64,000 nucleotides of DNA. It comes from Oscillospiraceae bacterium (GTDB lineage: Bacteria > Bacillota > Clostridia > Saccharofermentanales > Saccharofermentanaceae). How positions within the stretch are numbered: the first letter of the stretch is position 1; every line of letters begins with the position of its first letter. Location of the stretch: contig CACZMA010000002.1 in NCBI GenBank assembly GCA_902782125.1, positions 62,001-126,000 on the forward strand, given 5' to 3'. Positions 8,490 through 15,870 of the stretch are shown one piece after another. The notes beneath the pieces were generated by a model. It worked only from the letters and a program-made list of their open reading frames with translations, was not told where the DNA came from and searched no databases. A program made the translations under genes and the position numbers.

Positions 8490-8498
8490 ATTATAGCA
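8490..8498 (-). promoter_or_regulatory. Extended -10 promoter of the lipoprotein-azlCD unit
   Basis: On the minus strand TGCTATAAT (TGn plus a consensus -10) lies about 30 bases before the start at 8460. No clear -35 is visible, as usual for extended -10 promoters. Confidence 0.55.
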
Positions 8499-8528
8499 CA
8501 TATATAAGATAAAGGCTTAATTCGCAAG

Positions 8529-8557
8529 TTGACAACGGCACCCAAAGATTATAAAAT
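8529..8557 (+). promoter_or_regulatory. Promoter of tRNA-Ser
   Basis: TTGACA (8529-8534), a 17-base spacer and TAAAAT (8552-8557). The predicted start is about 16 bases before the tRNA. Confidence 0.75.
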
Positions 8558-8580
8558 CATTGAGCATTTTATTAGCACAC

Positions 8581-8673
8581 GGAGAAGTCGCCTAGCCTGG
8601 TCGAGGGCGCACGACTGGAAATCGTGTAAACCCCAAAAGGGTTTCGAGAGTTCGAATCTCTCCTTCTCCGCCA
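8581..8673 (+). tRNA. tRNA-Ser, anticodon GGA
   Basis: A type II tRNA with a 7-bp acceptor stem GGAGAAG/CTTCTCC, discriminator G, encoded CCA at 8671-8673, anticodon stem CACGA/TCGTG with loop CTGGAAA (anticodon GGA, serine UCC), and a long variable arm ACCCCAAAAGGGTT, as expected for serine. Confidence 0.95.
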
Positions 8674-8744
8674 TTTAAGAATTGGGCGTCGCAAAGAGTC
8701 AATAGACACAAGGTGTGTAGGGATTCAGGTGGTTCAAAAGAACG

Positions 8745-8766
8745 CAACTTACCACCAATTTACCAC
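8745..8766. repeat. 11-bp tandem repeat downstream of tRNA-Ser
   Basis: CAACTTACCAC (8745-8755) is followed directly by CAATTTACCAC (8756-8766), with one difference. Short arm-like repeats just outside a tRNA 3' end resemble leftover tyrosine-recombinase attachment DNA. No integrase gene is present. Confidence 0.4.
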
Positions 8767-8802
8767 TAAATGCGACAAGCGCTGAAGATGTGCCCAAAGT
8801 AT

Positions 8803-8836
8803 AAAGACCGGACATCTGTCCGGTCTTTGTTATTTC
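8803..8836 (+). terminator. Strong intrinsic terminator
   Basis: A perfect 12-bp stem, AAAGACCGGACA with TGTCCGGTCTTT (8803-8828, 2-base loop), is followed by GTTATTT. It ends the tRNA-Ser transcript. Confidence 0.8.
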
Positions 8837-8962
8837 GAGTGAATTCTGATTTGAAGTCTAATCATTCAGTTTTCAAAATCAACGAAAACACACTCATTAC
8901 CCATGTTTCTCAATGTAGTAGTGTTTTAATAGCTAAAATAGCGAGAAAAACAAATATACTGA
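8837..8962. other. Non-coding remainder of the tRNA-Ser/ChW gap
   Basis: The 403-base stretch 8674-9076 contains the tandem repeat, two terminators and otherwise AT-rich DNA. The open frame at 8770-9027 runs through a terminator hairpin, has no ribosome site and is not believable as a gene. Confidence 0.5.
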
Positions 8963-9008
8963 AAGGACTGACTCCCTGCAAACCAAGAAATCAGTCCTTA
9001 TCTCTTTT
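8963..9008. terminator. Probable bidirectional terminator after the ChW gene
   Basis: AAGGACTGA (8963-8971) pairs with TCAGTCCTT (8991-8999) across a 19-base loop. CTCTTTTTA follows on the plus strand and a T-rich stretch on the minus strand. It most likely ends the leftward ChW-repeat gene. Confidence 0.55.
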
Positions 9009-9076
9009 TAGCCATCCGGCTTTATGAATTCACTTCATTTGAAGCCATTCTTCTAAATTTTCCTATGCTAGATTAA

Positions 9077-10534
9077 TCACAGGACATAACACGTTCCTTC
9101 AGTATAATTACCTACATTATCGGTAACTATAAACTTATAGTAGCCACTAGGCAAAGGCTCATAGCCGCCATTTATGGTACTAGAAAGATATGGTTCACCA
9201 TCGAAACCGTAATAAAATGACCAATTAACTGAAGGATTATTCCAATTTATAGTGCGTGTTGCAGTTGCTAAAGGAGAAGCTAATTCTGACTCTGAGAATG
9301 TTGAATCTGAACTATAGTATACTTTGCATTCTTCAGTAATTGGATCGTAGCTCAGCTTAGTCGAAGTAACAATATTAATATAATCTGTTGCGATAAATGC
9401 ATTATCATTTATGCTCCAACCACTTAACCAAGAAGAATTCCAATATGCGTTATCATAAGTTGACGTTATTCCCAGAGCACTAAAATCTATATCATTACAC
9501 TTAAAAGATCCCTCTGTGCTTCCTGGCGCAGCCCCACCTTTGGAAACAAGCTTAATCTCAATAGCTTCAAGTCTGAGACCCTTGCCTGCAGTTCCAGCCG
9601 GATCGCCATTTTTAGCCCATCCAAGCCAGCCATAATCCTGTGAATGAACTCTGTAATAGATATCATAGAACTCTGCAAGATCACCGTCTAACTTTATCTG
9701 AATTGCTTCAAGACGTTTTGATTCGCCTTGAGTTCCACTCATTTGACCGCTCCAACACCAGTCTTGCCAACCATAATCCTGAACATGGGTACGGTACATA
9801 ATACCATCATAACCACTCAACGCTCCCGTAAGGCGAATTTCGATACCTTCAAGTCTCTTTGATTCGCCAGTAGTTCCAGAAGTAGCGCCATCTTTTGCAT
9901 ACGATGATTCCCAACCATAATCCTGGCGATGTACTCGATAGTTTACTGAAATATCACTATAAGAATAGTCGATCTTTACCAGCTTAATCTGAACCTCTTC
10001 AAGTCTCTTTGATTCGCCAGTAGTTCCGGCAATAGAACCTTCACTTACAAATCCCTGTGCATCACCATAATCTTGGATGTGAACTTGATACTGGACTGTA
10101 TAGTACTCGGCCAATTCACCATAAAGGTAAATCTGTATGCCCTCCAATCTCTTTGACTGACCAGAGGTTCCAGCCACTTCCCCATCATAGAAGAAATCGC
10201 CAGCATAATAATCACCCTCGCCCATTATCCAACCTAAATCTTGAACATGAACAGTGTATGCTATACCACCTTCCAAACCTTCTGGAGTTTCATCGATTTG
10301 TATAGAGACGGCTTCAACTCTTCTGCTCATTCCTCTGGTTCCTAAAGTAAGGATTCCTGTAGAGGAATCAAACGTTCCAGGCGTGTCACCTTGATCTTGG
10401 ACGTGTGCCATACCTGACAACTTATAACCGCAGTCACCATCGGCATTACTATTCATTGACAGGAAACCTGTGAATGACAATGCGACAGCGGAAGCAATTG
10501 CAGTGGACAGGATTTTCTTTGTGATTTTGTTCAT
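9077..10534 (-). CDS. Secreted ChW-repeat surface protein
   Basis: 485 residues from the ATG at 10534, which has GGAGG 11 bases upstream; the in-frame TTG at 10552 overlaps that site and is rejected. A signal peptide (about 1-31) is followed by one diverged and five clear clostridial hydrophobic-W repeats of about 48 residues, each with a core like YRVHVQDYGW, then GTxGxSKRLE and I-x-I-x-L. A unique domain of about 130 aromatic-rich residues ends the protein. ChW repeats are found in secreted clostridial proteins and are thought to bind polysaccharide or other surface ligands. Its base composition is more AT-rich than the neighbours. It is divergently arranged with an XRE regulator. Confidence 0.88.
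   Translation of the reverse strand: MNKITKKILSTAIASAVALSFTGFLSMNSNADGDCGYKLSGMAHVQDQGDTPGTFDSSTGILTLGTRGMSRRVEAVSIQIDETPEGLEGGIAYTVHVQDLGWIMGEGDYYAGDFFYDGEVAGTSGQSKRLEGIQIYLYGELAEYYTVQYQVHIQDYGDAQGFVSEGSIAGTTGESKRLEEVQIKLVKIDYSYSDISVNYRVHRQDYGWESSYAKDGATSGTTGESKRLEGIEIRLTGALSGYDGIMYRTHVQDYGWQDWCWSGQMSGTQGESKRLEAIQIKLDGDLAEFYDIYYRVHSQDYGWLGWAKNGDPAGTAGKGLRLEAIEIKLVSKGGAAPGSTEGSFKCNDIDFSALGITSTYDNAYWNSSWLSGWSINDNAFIATDYINIVTSTKLSYDPITEECKVYYSSDSTFSESELASPLATATRTINWNNPSVNWSFYYGFDGEPYLSSTINGGYEPLPSGYYKFIVTDNVGNYTEGTCYVL
9847..10027 (-). repeat. Identical 31-bp coding repeats in the ChW gene, 150 bp apart
   Basis: The same 31 bases occur at 9847-9877 and 9997-10027, exactly 50 codons apart, and encode the GTTGESKRLE part of two adjacent ChW repeats. 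Identity at DNA level suggests recent duplication or gene conversion between repeats. Confidence 0.8.
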
Positions 10535-10607
10535 ACTGCTTGTCACCTCCAAATATGTTTTCTAGTTTTGCAAAATGAAATGAATCACCTCACATTACTA
10601 GTATAAG

Positions 10608-10625
10608 TCGTAAAAATAAATACGA
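10608..10625. promoter_or_regulatory. Operator-like dyad TCGTA-N8-TACGA, copy 1
   Basis: TCGTA (10608-10612) and TACGA (10621-10625) are separated by 8 bases. The site lies next to a TATACT -10-like hexamer (10600-10605, minus strand) that would serve the ChW gene, so binding here could repress that gene. Confidence 0.55.
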
Positions 10626-10658
10626 TGTTAGCAATCATTGAACTTATTATTGCTTCGT

Positions 10659-10684
10659 ATAATCGTAGTAATCGATACGATTAT
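10659..10684. promoter_or_regulatory. Operator-like dyad with TCGTA-N8-TACGA core, copy 2
   Basis: ATAATCGTA (10659-10667) and TACGATTAT (10676-10684) form a perfect 9-8-9 dyad whose core repeats copy 1 with the same 8-base spacing, 55 bp away. It ends just before the ribosome site of the XRE gene, so it suits autoregulation. Confidence 0.6.
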
Positions 10685-10698
10685 TCAAGGGGTCAATA

Positions 10699-11163
10699 AT
10701 GAAGAACGAAAAAGCCTCTTTCGATGTTTTGAGTAAAATACAAAACGAAAGACTGAAAAGAGGGTGGACAGAATATACTCTTGCGAAGAACTCGGATTTA
10801 TCACAGTCGACTGTTTCATCTTGGTACAGGAAAGGTCTCGAACCATCTTTAGCATCGCTTGAGAGGATCTGCAATGGATTCGGAATTACACTTTCTCAGT
10901 TTTTTGCTACAGATGAATATACAACTGGTCTATCGAATGATCAGACTCTTTTGCTTGAAATGTGGGAAAAGCTTTCGCCTGAACAAATAAAAGCATTGCT
11001 ACTTCTATTATACAAATGCTTAATAATGGCGGATATATATATGTATTACGATATTCTCTACGCAGTTTATCTACTATCGAATTACCGAACAAATAATCAA
11101 TACGCCTATCATCTGTGCAGGAGGTGCAAACAATCAGTAATATCAGGCAGTTCTGATGCTTAA
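10699..11163 (+). CDS. XRE-family transcriptional regulator, possibly frameshifted near the C terminus
   Basis: 154 residues. Residues about 10-68 form a Cro/C1 helix-turn-helix (LKRGWTEYTLAKNSDLSQSTVSSWYRKG). AGGGG lies 6 bases before the ATG. The segment after LSPEQIKALLLLL turns into an unusual Tyr/Cys-rich tail; in another frame the same bases read IIQMLNN, which looks more like the normal end of such regulators. A one-base indel near 11005-11015 is therefore possible. It is divergent from the ChW gene and probably regulates it and itself through the two dyads at 10608-10684. Confidence 0.8.
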   Translation: MKNEKASFDVLSKIQNERLKRGWTEYTLAKNSDLSQSTVSSWYRKGLEPSLASLERICNGFGITLSQFFATDEYTTGLSNDQTLLLEMWEKLSPEQIKALLLLLYKCLIMADIYMYYDILYAVYLLSNYRTNNQYAYHLCRRCKQSVISGSSDA

Positions 11164-11245
11164 GCAACAGGGTTCAGACAAAGTGTTGCTTAACACAAAA
11201 AAGCCCTGGATTTCTCCAAGAGGAAACACGATACAAAGGAAGAAG

Positions 11246-11265
11246 AACAGCTCATTTTTGCTGTT
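11246..11265 (-). terminator. Weak terminator after the reductase operon
   Basis: AACAGC and GCTGTT form a 6-bp stem with an 8-base loop, followed on the minus strand by CTTCTTCCTTTG, about 18 bases after the stop at 11284. Confidence 0.4.
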
Positions 11266-11283
11266 ACACAGAGATGGAAGTCA

Positions 11284-12081
11284 TTATCCTATCGAAGCAG
11301 TCTCGCGTCTTTTTGCCAAAGTCTTCTCGAACATCTCATCTGCAGTGTCGGGAAAGCCGTCATATATCACGCGTGATCCCACTTCCGTTATACCACCTTT
11401 GGTCGCCACTCTGGATACTACATCTTCAAAGCTCATATCCTTTTGGAGCATTAATTCACCTGTTGAACAAAGCGTGTTAAGGACCATACTGATTATCTGC
11501 TCTTCAGGTATCGATGTGTGCGGCTTGGCTGATTTGCAGATAACATCGAACATTGATGCAATGAATCCCGGCATGCAGCTTACGAGTTCGGAGCCCATAC
11601 CCATCTCATTCTCAGGCAATTCGATGACATTACCGATACAAGTAAGAAGTGTCTTTAACGTCTCTTTATCCTGATCGTCTGCAAGCCTGTTGTAAGTGAC
11701 CAGTGTCTGCGATCTGTTGATCTCGGCAGTTACACTGGGGATCACCTTCGCATACTTTAGGACCTTTACCTTCTCCAATGAATCGAAAGTGATACTTCCG
11801 TTAAGGGAGATGATAAGAGTATCTTCTCTTACTACATCGGAGATCTCCTGCAGCACGGAGAGAATATCCCGTGGACGGGTACATATAAAGATGATATCTG
11901 ATGCCCTTGCAAGCTCGGCATTCGAACTGTATACGGTATACCTGCCGGGTGCTTCTTCTATCTTCGATATTGTTCTGTTGGATATGAACAATCCATCGTT
12001 TTCTACTTTGCCTGATTCACTGATTTTTGTAAGCAGCATCTTACCCATGCTGCCGTAACCTATGATCCCTATTCTGTTCAT
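11284..12081 (-). CDS. Pyrroline-5-carboxylate reductase-family protein (ComER-like)
   Basis: 265 residues with an N-terminal Rossmann motif GIIGYGSMG, a mid-domain IIFICTRPRDI and the C-terminal all-helical dimer domain typical of ProC relatives, ending TKGGITEVG (ProC usually has TPGGxT). The divergence in the P-x-G-F/TKGG region and the overall pattern look closer to ComER than to true proline biosynthetic ProC, so the reaction is uncertain. The start overlaps the HD gene stop by 4 bases. It is last in a five-gene leftward operon. Confidence 0.8.
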   Translation of the reverse strand: MNRIGIIGYGSMGKMLLTKISESGKVENDGLFISNRTISKIEEAPGRYTVYSSNAELARASDIIFICTRPRDILSVLQEISDVVREDTLIISLNGSITFDSLEKVKVLKYAKVIPSVTAEINRSQTLVTYNRLADDQDKETLKTLLTCIGNVIELPENEMGMGSELVSCMPGFIASMFDVICKSAKPHTSIPEEQIISMVLNTLCSTGELMLQKDMSFEDVVSRVATKGGITEVGSRVIYDGFPDTADEMFEKTLAKRRETASIG

Positions 12082-12647
12082 TTGAGTTGCTCCTTCTCTA
12101 TTTTTGCAACGGTATCTTCGAGGATAGCTTTGCGAAGCTCTGTCAGCCAGTCTGAGAACGAGACTGTATCGAAAGCATAAGTCTTATTCAGCTCGTACTC
12201 ATTTTCAGACCATGTGCTTAAAGGAGACTCGTTGTGCTGGATCAAAGCCTCGAGTTTATCCAAGGCCTTGTACACCTTGGCTTCGGCCGTCTCCTGTGCA
12301 TTCATCTCGTCGTATAGAGCAGCAATGTCGGCGGACAGTTCATCAGGGAGAGACTTTACCCACTGATCTAACAGTGCATCTTCCGTAGCTCTGTCCGCAT
12401 CTGTCTTAACAAAGGTAGGAATGTCTCCGGTAAAGCACTCGCCGAGATCGTGTATAAGGCACATATTTACGACCTTATCCATGTCGAGATCAGGGAACTC
12501 GTGTCTAAGAAGTGAAGCCATAAGCGACATTCTCCAGCTGTGTTCTGCGACGCTCTCCGTTCTTCCCTTGGTGGTCGTACAATGCCTGGGAGTATCTTTG
12601 AGCCTCTCGGCTACATGTAATATCTCAAGGTATTCTCTCGCGTTCAT
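12078..12647 (-). CDS. HD-domain phosphohydrolase, YfbR/HDDC2-like
   Basis: 189 residues. The metal-binding residues are seen as His in SVAEHSWR, the HD pair in MCLIHDLGE, and a later Asp in KALDKLEALIQH. This layout is typical of YfbR/HDDC2 nucleotidases that dephosphorylate deoxynucleoside monophosphates. GAGGAG precedes the ATG. Cytoplasmic; co-transcribed with the lyase gene upstream and the reductase gene downstream. Confidence 0.85.
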   Translation of the reverse strand: MNAREYLEILHVAERLKDTPRHCTTTKGRTESVAEHSWRMSLMASLLRHEFPDLDMDKVVNMCLIHDLGECFTGDIPTFVKTDADRATEDALLDQWVKSLPDELSADIAALYDEMNAQETAEAKVYKALDKLEALIQHNESPLSTWSENEYELNKTYAFDTVSFSDWLTELRKAILEDTVAKIEKEQLK

Positions 12648-12689
12648 AGTCTTACGCTCCTCATTCTTCTCTTGTAACTTTGCGTTCCA

Positions 12690-13817
12690 TTACAAGACCT
12701 CCTTGATCCTTCGGAGAGCTTCCTTGAGTACACTTCTCGGACAGGCGATGTTGAGTCTTATGAAGTTACCGCAGTCTGCTCCGAAGAAGGTCCCTTCGGA
12801 TACGCGGACATGCGCCTGGGTGAGGAGCTTACGGGAGAGCTCGCCGTATGAAGAACAGTCGATCCAGACCAGGTATGTCCCTTCCGGTACCATCATCTTA
12901 AGTCCGGTGTCCTTTAATTCCTCGCGGAGAAGATCGATGTTGCTTTCGAGATATGAGATCAGCTCGTTAAGCCAGGGCTCGCCGTATGTGTAGGCGGCAC
13001 GCGTGGCACTGATCCCCATCTTGCCCAGGCCGTAAGCGCCGGTCGTAACGGCTTCCCTGTCTATCCTTCGGAGGATGTCGCGGTTCGATGAGATGATATT
13101 GGCAGCCTGGATTCCTGCGATATTGAATGTCTTGGTCGGGGCAGTCAGGACAACACAGCCGTCGCCTGCGATCTTTGCCATAGGTATGTGTTTGTGACCA
13201 TACAGGGTAAGGTCTGCGTGTATCTCATCACTGACTATGAAGACACCGTGTCGCTTGCAGATATCTGCGACAGTCCTGAGTTCATCTTCGGTCCAGACCC
13301 TGCCGCCGGGATTGTGCGGTGAACACCACACCAGGAGCTTGACGTCGTCTTCGATGATCCTTGATTCCATCTCGTCAAAGTCTATCTCGTAATGACCGCC
13401 GTTGTTCTTCAGCTGTACTGCCGTGAGGAGCCTGCCGCTTCCTTTGACGCAGCGCCTGAAGGGACCGTAGACAGGCTCGAAGATCATGACGTGGTCATTA
13501 TTCTCTGTTAGAACGCGGATGGCATAGGAGATAGCCAGAACGACTCCGGGGAGCTTCAGGATCTGATCGCTCGTCACTTCCCAGTCGTGGCGCCTGCGCA
13601 TCCAGCCAATGACGGCATCATCGTATGTCTTGTCTGCTTCCGAATAACCGTAGATGCCTTCTGATGCCGTGCGGATCAGTGCGTCTGTCACCTCGGGCGG
13701 ACTTCTGAAATCCATGTCGGCCACCCACATCGGGATGAGGTCGTCGATGCCTTCTACCTTCTCGTACTTGATATCGTCAGGAGTATTCCTGTTTACTATG
13801 CTGTCAAAGTCGTACAT
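12690..13817 (-). CDS. MalY/PatB-type PLP-dependent lyase (cystathionine beta-lyase)
   Basis: 375 residues, fold-type I aminotransferase family. The start at 13817 gives the family-typical MYDFDSIVNR and avoids a 44-base overlap with the upstream gene that the longer frame would need. PLP Lys is in APTKTFNIAG; CSPHNPGGRVW and SDEIHADL carry the usual cofactor contacts. MalY/PatB enzymes cleave C-S bonds of cystathionine or cysteine conjugates, supplying homocysteine and pyruvate. 4 bases separate it from the membrane protein gene upstream. Confidence 0.88.
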   Translation of the reverse strand: MYDFDSIVNRNTPDDIKYEKVEGIDDLIPMWVADMDFRSPPEVTDALIRTASEGIYGYSEADKTYDDAVIGWMRRRHDWEVTSDQILKLPGVVLAISYAIRVLTENNDHVMIFEPVYGPFRRCVKGSGRLLTAVQLKNNGGHYEIDFDEMESRIIEDDVKLLVWCSPHNPGGRVWTEDELRTVADICKRHGVFIVSDEIHADLTLYGHKHIPMAKIAGDGCVVLTAPTKTFNIAGIQAANIISSNRDILRRIDREAVTTGAYGLGKMGISATRAAYTYGEPWLNELISYLESNIDLLREELKDTGLKMMVPEGTYLVWIDCSSYGELSRKLLTQAHVRVSEGTFFGADCGNFIRLNIACPRSVLKEALRRIKEVL

Positions 13818-13821
13818 AAGA

Positions 13822-14553
13822 TCACTTCTCTCTTCTGAAGACCGTGTGGCGGCCTTTCCTGACAATGACCGGTATGGCGGCTATGACCGCTCCGAGAGAT
13901 TCGATCATAAGGTCATGCATCGTGTCGATAAGACCGATATCCAGATAACCGCCTACTCCGAGTGAACGTCCGCCGACGATCACATCATTGATGTTTGTGA
14001 CAGGCTCCGCTATTCCGGCATCGCGGCCCAGCGTAGCGGATACTATCGTATGTATTACAGTGTCGGTCTGAGTGTCCAGTCCGAGCCACAAGTCCAGTCC
14101 GTATTCCACAAATTCCCAGGCGACCGACAGCGCCATCGAACAGCACAGTCCGAAGATCGCCAGGAGCATATAACTGGAATCGATGTCTCTGCCGCGGAAG
14201 AGCTTTCTTGCAAGTTCGATCCCCAACAGGGCGAAAATAACACCCGCCGACATGTGCAGCATCTTATCCCACCAGGGCAGGATCGTGTAGAGGTTATATG
14301 CGTGCCCGAGCATGGGTCCTATGGAATAAGCAACGCCTATCCCGAAAGACAGTAAAGTCAGTTTCTTCCTGAACAGATACTCAACGCAGAGGGGGAGGGG
14401 TACAAACAGCAGCGTGACCGCCGTAAGCGCGATGCGTGTCCACTCACCGTCCATTATGACTGCGACAAGAGATGCAGCGGTAAAGAGTTCTGCCATCACA
14501 AGCAGAATAATCTTGGGTGTGTCGATCCTGTCAGTTTTCAATCCCTTACCCAT
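13822..14553 (-). CDS. DUF2238/YjdF-like membrane protein
   Basis: 243 residues with about six membrane helices. The segment GPMLGHAYNLYTILPWWDKM, followed by LHMSAG, and the later DTMHDLMIESLG match the conserved histidine-rich blocks of the DUF2238/YjdF membrane family, of unknown function. The conserved His and Asp residues suggest metal binding or lipid chemistry (inference). It sits between the FAD protein and the lyase with gaps of 4-6 bases, so it is part of the same operon. Confidence 0.78.
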   Translation of the reverse strand: MGKGLKTDRIDTPKIILLVMAELFTAASLVAVIMDGEWTRIALTAVTLLFVPLPLCVEYLFRKKLTLLSFGIGVAYSIGPMLGHAYNLYTILPWWDKMLHMSAGVIFALLGIELARKLFRGRDIDSSYMLLAIFGLCCSMALSVAWEFVEYGLDLWLGLDTQTDTVIHTIVSATLGRDAGIAEPVTNINDVIVGGRSLGVGGYLDIGLIDTMHDLMIESLGAVIAAIPVIVRKGRHTVFRREK

Positions 14554-14559
14554 AATGCC

Positions 14560-15798
14560 TCATCTGTCCAGTATGCTCTTTGCCGCGAGATATGCTTCGC
14601 TCATGCAGGCCTGAAGGTTATACCCGCCGCTTATGCCGTCGATATCAAGAGCTTCTCCGATTATATACATTCCGGGCACGATCTTGGACTCCATCGTCTT
14701 GCGGTCAACTTCACGAAGAGATACTCCGCCTCTAGTAACGTATGCCCTGTCGATATCGGGCGCTCTGTCTATGCCGATCTTAAGATGCTTCATCTCCCGG
14801 CAGATCTTCCTGCGGTTTTCTCTGGTGAACCCCTGCGCATACAGATCTTCCGTGCCTGTTCTCGATGTGATCCCGGCTGCAACGGAAGATGGAATGAACC
14901 TTGACAGAAGATTTGCCATCTTGGTATCCGCATGTTCGTCTATCAGTGTCTGCAAATGTCTGTCGAATTCTTCATCACTTTCGGACGGTACAAGATCGAG
15001 CTCGAGATAAGCATTAAGTATGTCTGACGGTATCTCTCTGGAGATCTCCATCACTGCAGGACCTGTCAGGCCGAACTCTGCAAAAAGAACCTCGCCTTCA
15101 TATGATGCCGTCTTCCTGCCTTCGTGCCAGACTGATACTCCCGCGCTCACCGATACGCCGCTTAATTCCCTGCACAGAACGGCTGAAGAACTTTCAGCTC
15201 TTACGGGTGCGAGTGCCGCCTTCACGGGTTCAATCGTGTGTCCGAGACTTCCTGCCAGGGTATAGGAGTCTCCCGTCGAACCGGTCTTTGCGAAAGAACT
15301 CCCTCCGCAGGATAAGATGATGCGGTCGAAGCCATAACGGCCTTTGTCGGTCAGGACCTCGAAGCCTGATGCGCTGCCAATGGCAGAGACCTTTGTATCG
15401 GTGATGATTCTCGCTCTGTCTGAGATATAGGATAAGAGAGTATCCCTGACAGTAACAGCACTGTCGCAGACAGGGAAGATCCTGTTGTTGTCTTCTTCCT
15501 TGAGAGGAAGCCCAAGCTCATTTTCGAAGAAACGTATCGTGTCTTCAGGGCCGAACTGCCTTAGTGCAGGATAAATAAAATTCCCGGCTTCGTGGTAACC
15601 GTTCTTAAGTTCGGAGGCTTCTTTTAAATTAGTGATATTACACCTGCCGTGGCCCGTGAGAGTGAGCTTCATGCCGGGGACGGTGTTCTTCTCGATGACG
15701 GTAACGTCGATATCTCTGCCTCTTGCAAGGCGCTTGAACTGGCAGGTCGCAAATAGACCTGCTGCACCGCCTCCGATTATTCCGATCCTGATGCCCAT
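14560..15798 (-). CDS. HI0933-family NAD(P)/FAD-dependent oxidoreductase
   Basis: 412 residues. The dinucleotide motif GIIGGGAAGLFA opens the protein, followed by the family signature MKLTLTGHGRCNITN and a C-terminal IIGEALDIDGISGGYNLQ that contacts FAD. HI0933-like flavoproteins (BaiN/YtfP group) are common in anaerobes; the substrate is usually unknown. It is first in the operon running to 11284. A TATAAT (15816-15821, minus strand) about 18 bases upstream of the start may be the -10. Confidence 0.88.
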   Translation of the reverse strand: MGIRIGIIGGGAAGLFATCQFKRLARGRDIDVTVIEKNTVPGMKLTLTGHGRCNITNLKEASELKNGYHEAGNFIYPALRQFGPEDTIRFFENELGLPLKEEDNNRIFPVCDSAVTVRDTLLSYISDRARIITDTKVSAIGSASGFEVLTDKGRYGFDRIILSCGGSSFAKTGSTGDSYTLAGSLGHTIEPVKAALAPVRAESSSAVLCRELSGVSVSAGVSVWHEGRKTASYEGEVLFAEFGLTGPAVMEISREIPSDILNAYLELDLVPSESDEEFDRHLQTLIDEHADTKMANLLSRFIPSSVAAGITSRTGTEDLYAQGFTRENRRKICREMKHLKIGIDRAPDIDRAYVTRGGVSLREVDRKTMESKIVPGMYIIGEALDIDGISGGYNLQACMSEAYLAAKSILDR

Positions 15799-15870
15799 AA
15801 TACCTACCTGGTCCGATTATAACATTGATAGGGAGGACCTTCTTTAAGGATCCTTATGAACGTTTCAGGC

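Noticed and set aside
8770-9027. Open frame of 85 codons between tRNA-Ser and the ChW gene
   Set aside because: It starts inside leader DNA without a ribosome site and runs through a perfect terminator hairpin; composition is not coding-like.
9077-10534. Regularly spaced similar DNA blocks, possible CRISPR array
   Set aside because: The blocks are in one reading frame, have a period of about 150 bp and encode ChW protein repeats; there are no cas genes.
11156-11674. 172-codon plus-strand frame opposite the reductase gene
   Set aside because: It is antisense to a gene with clear family motifs and has no ribosome site; the antisense product is low-complexity.
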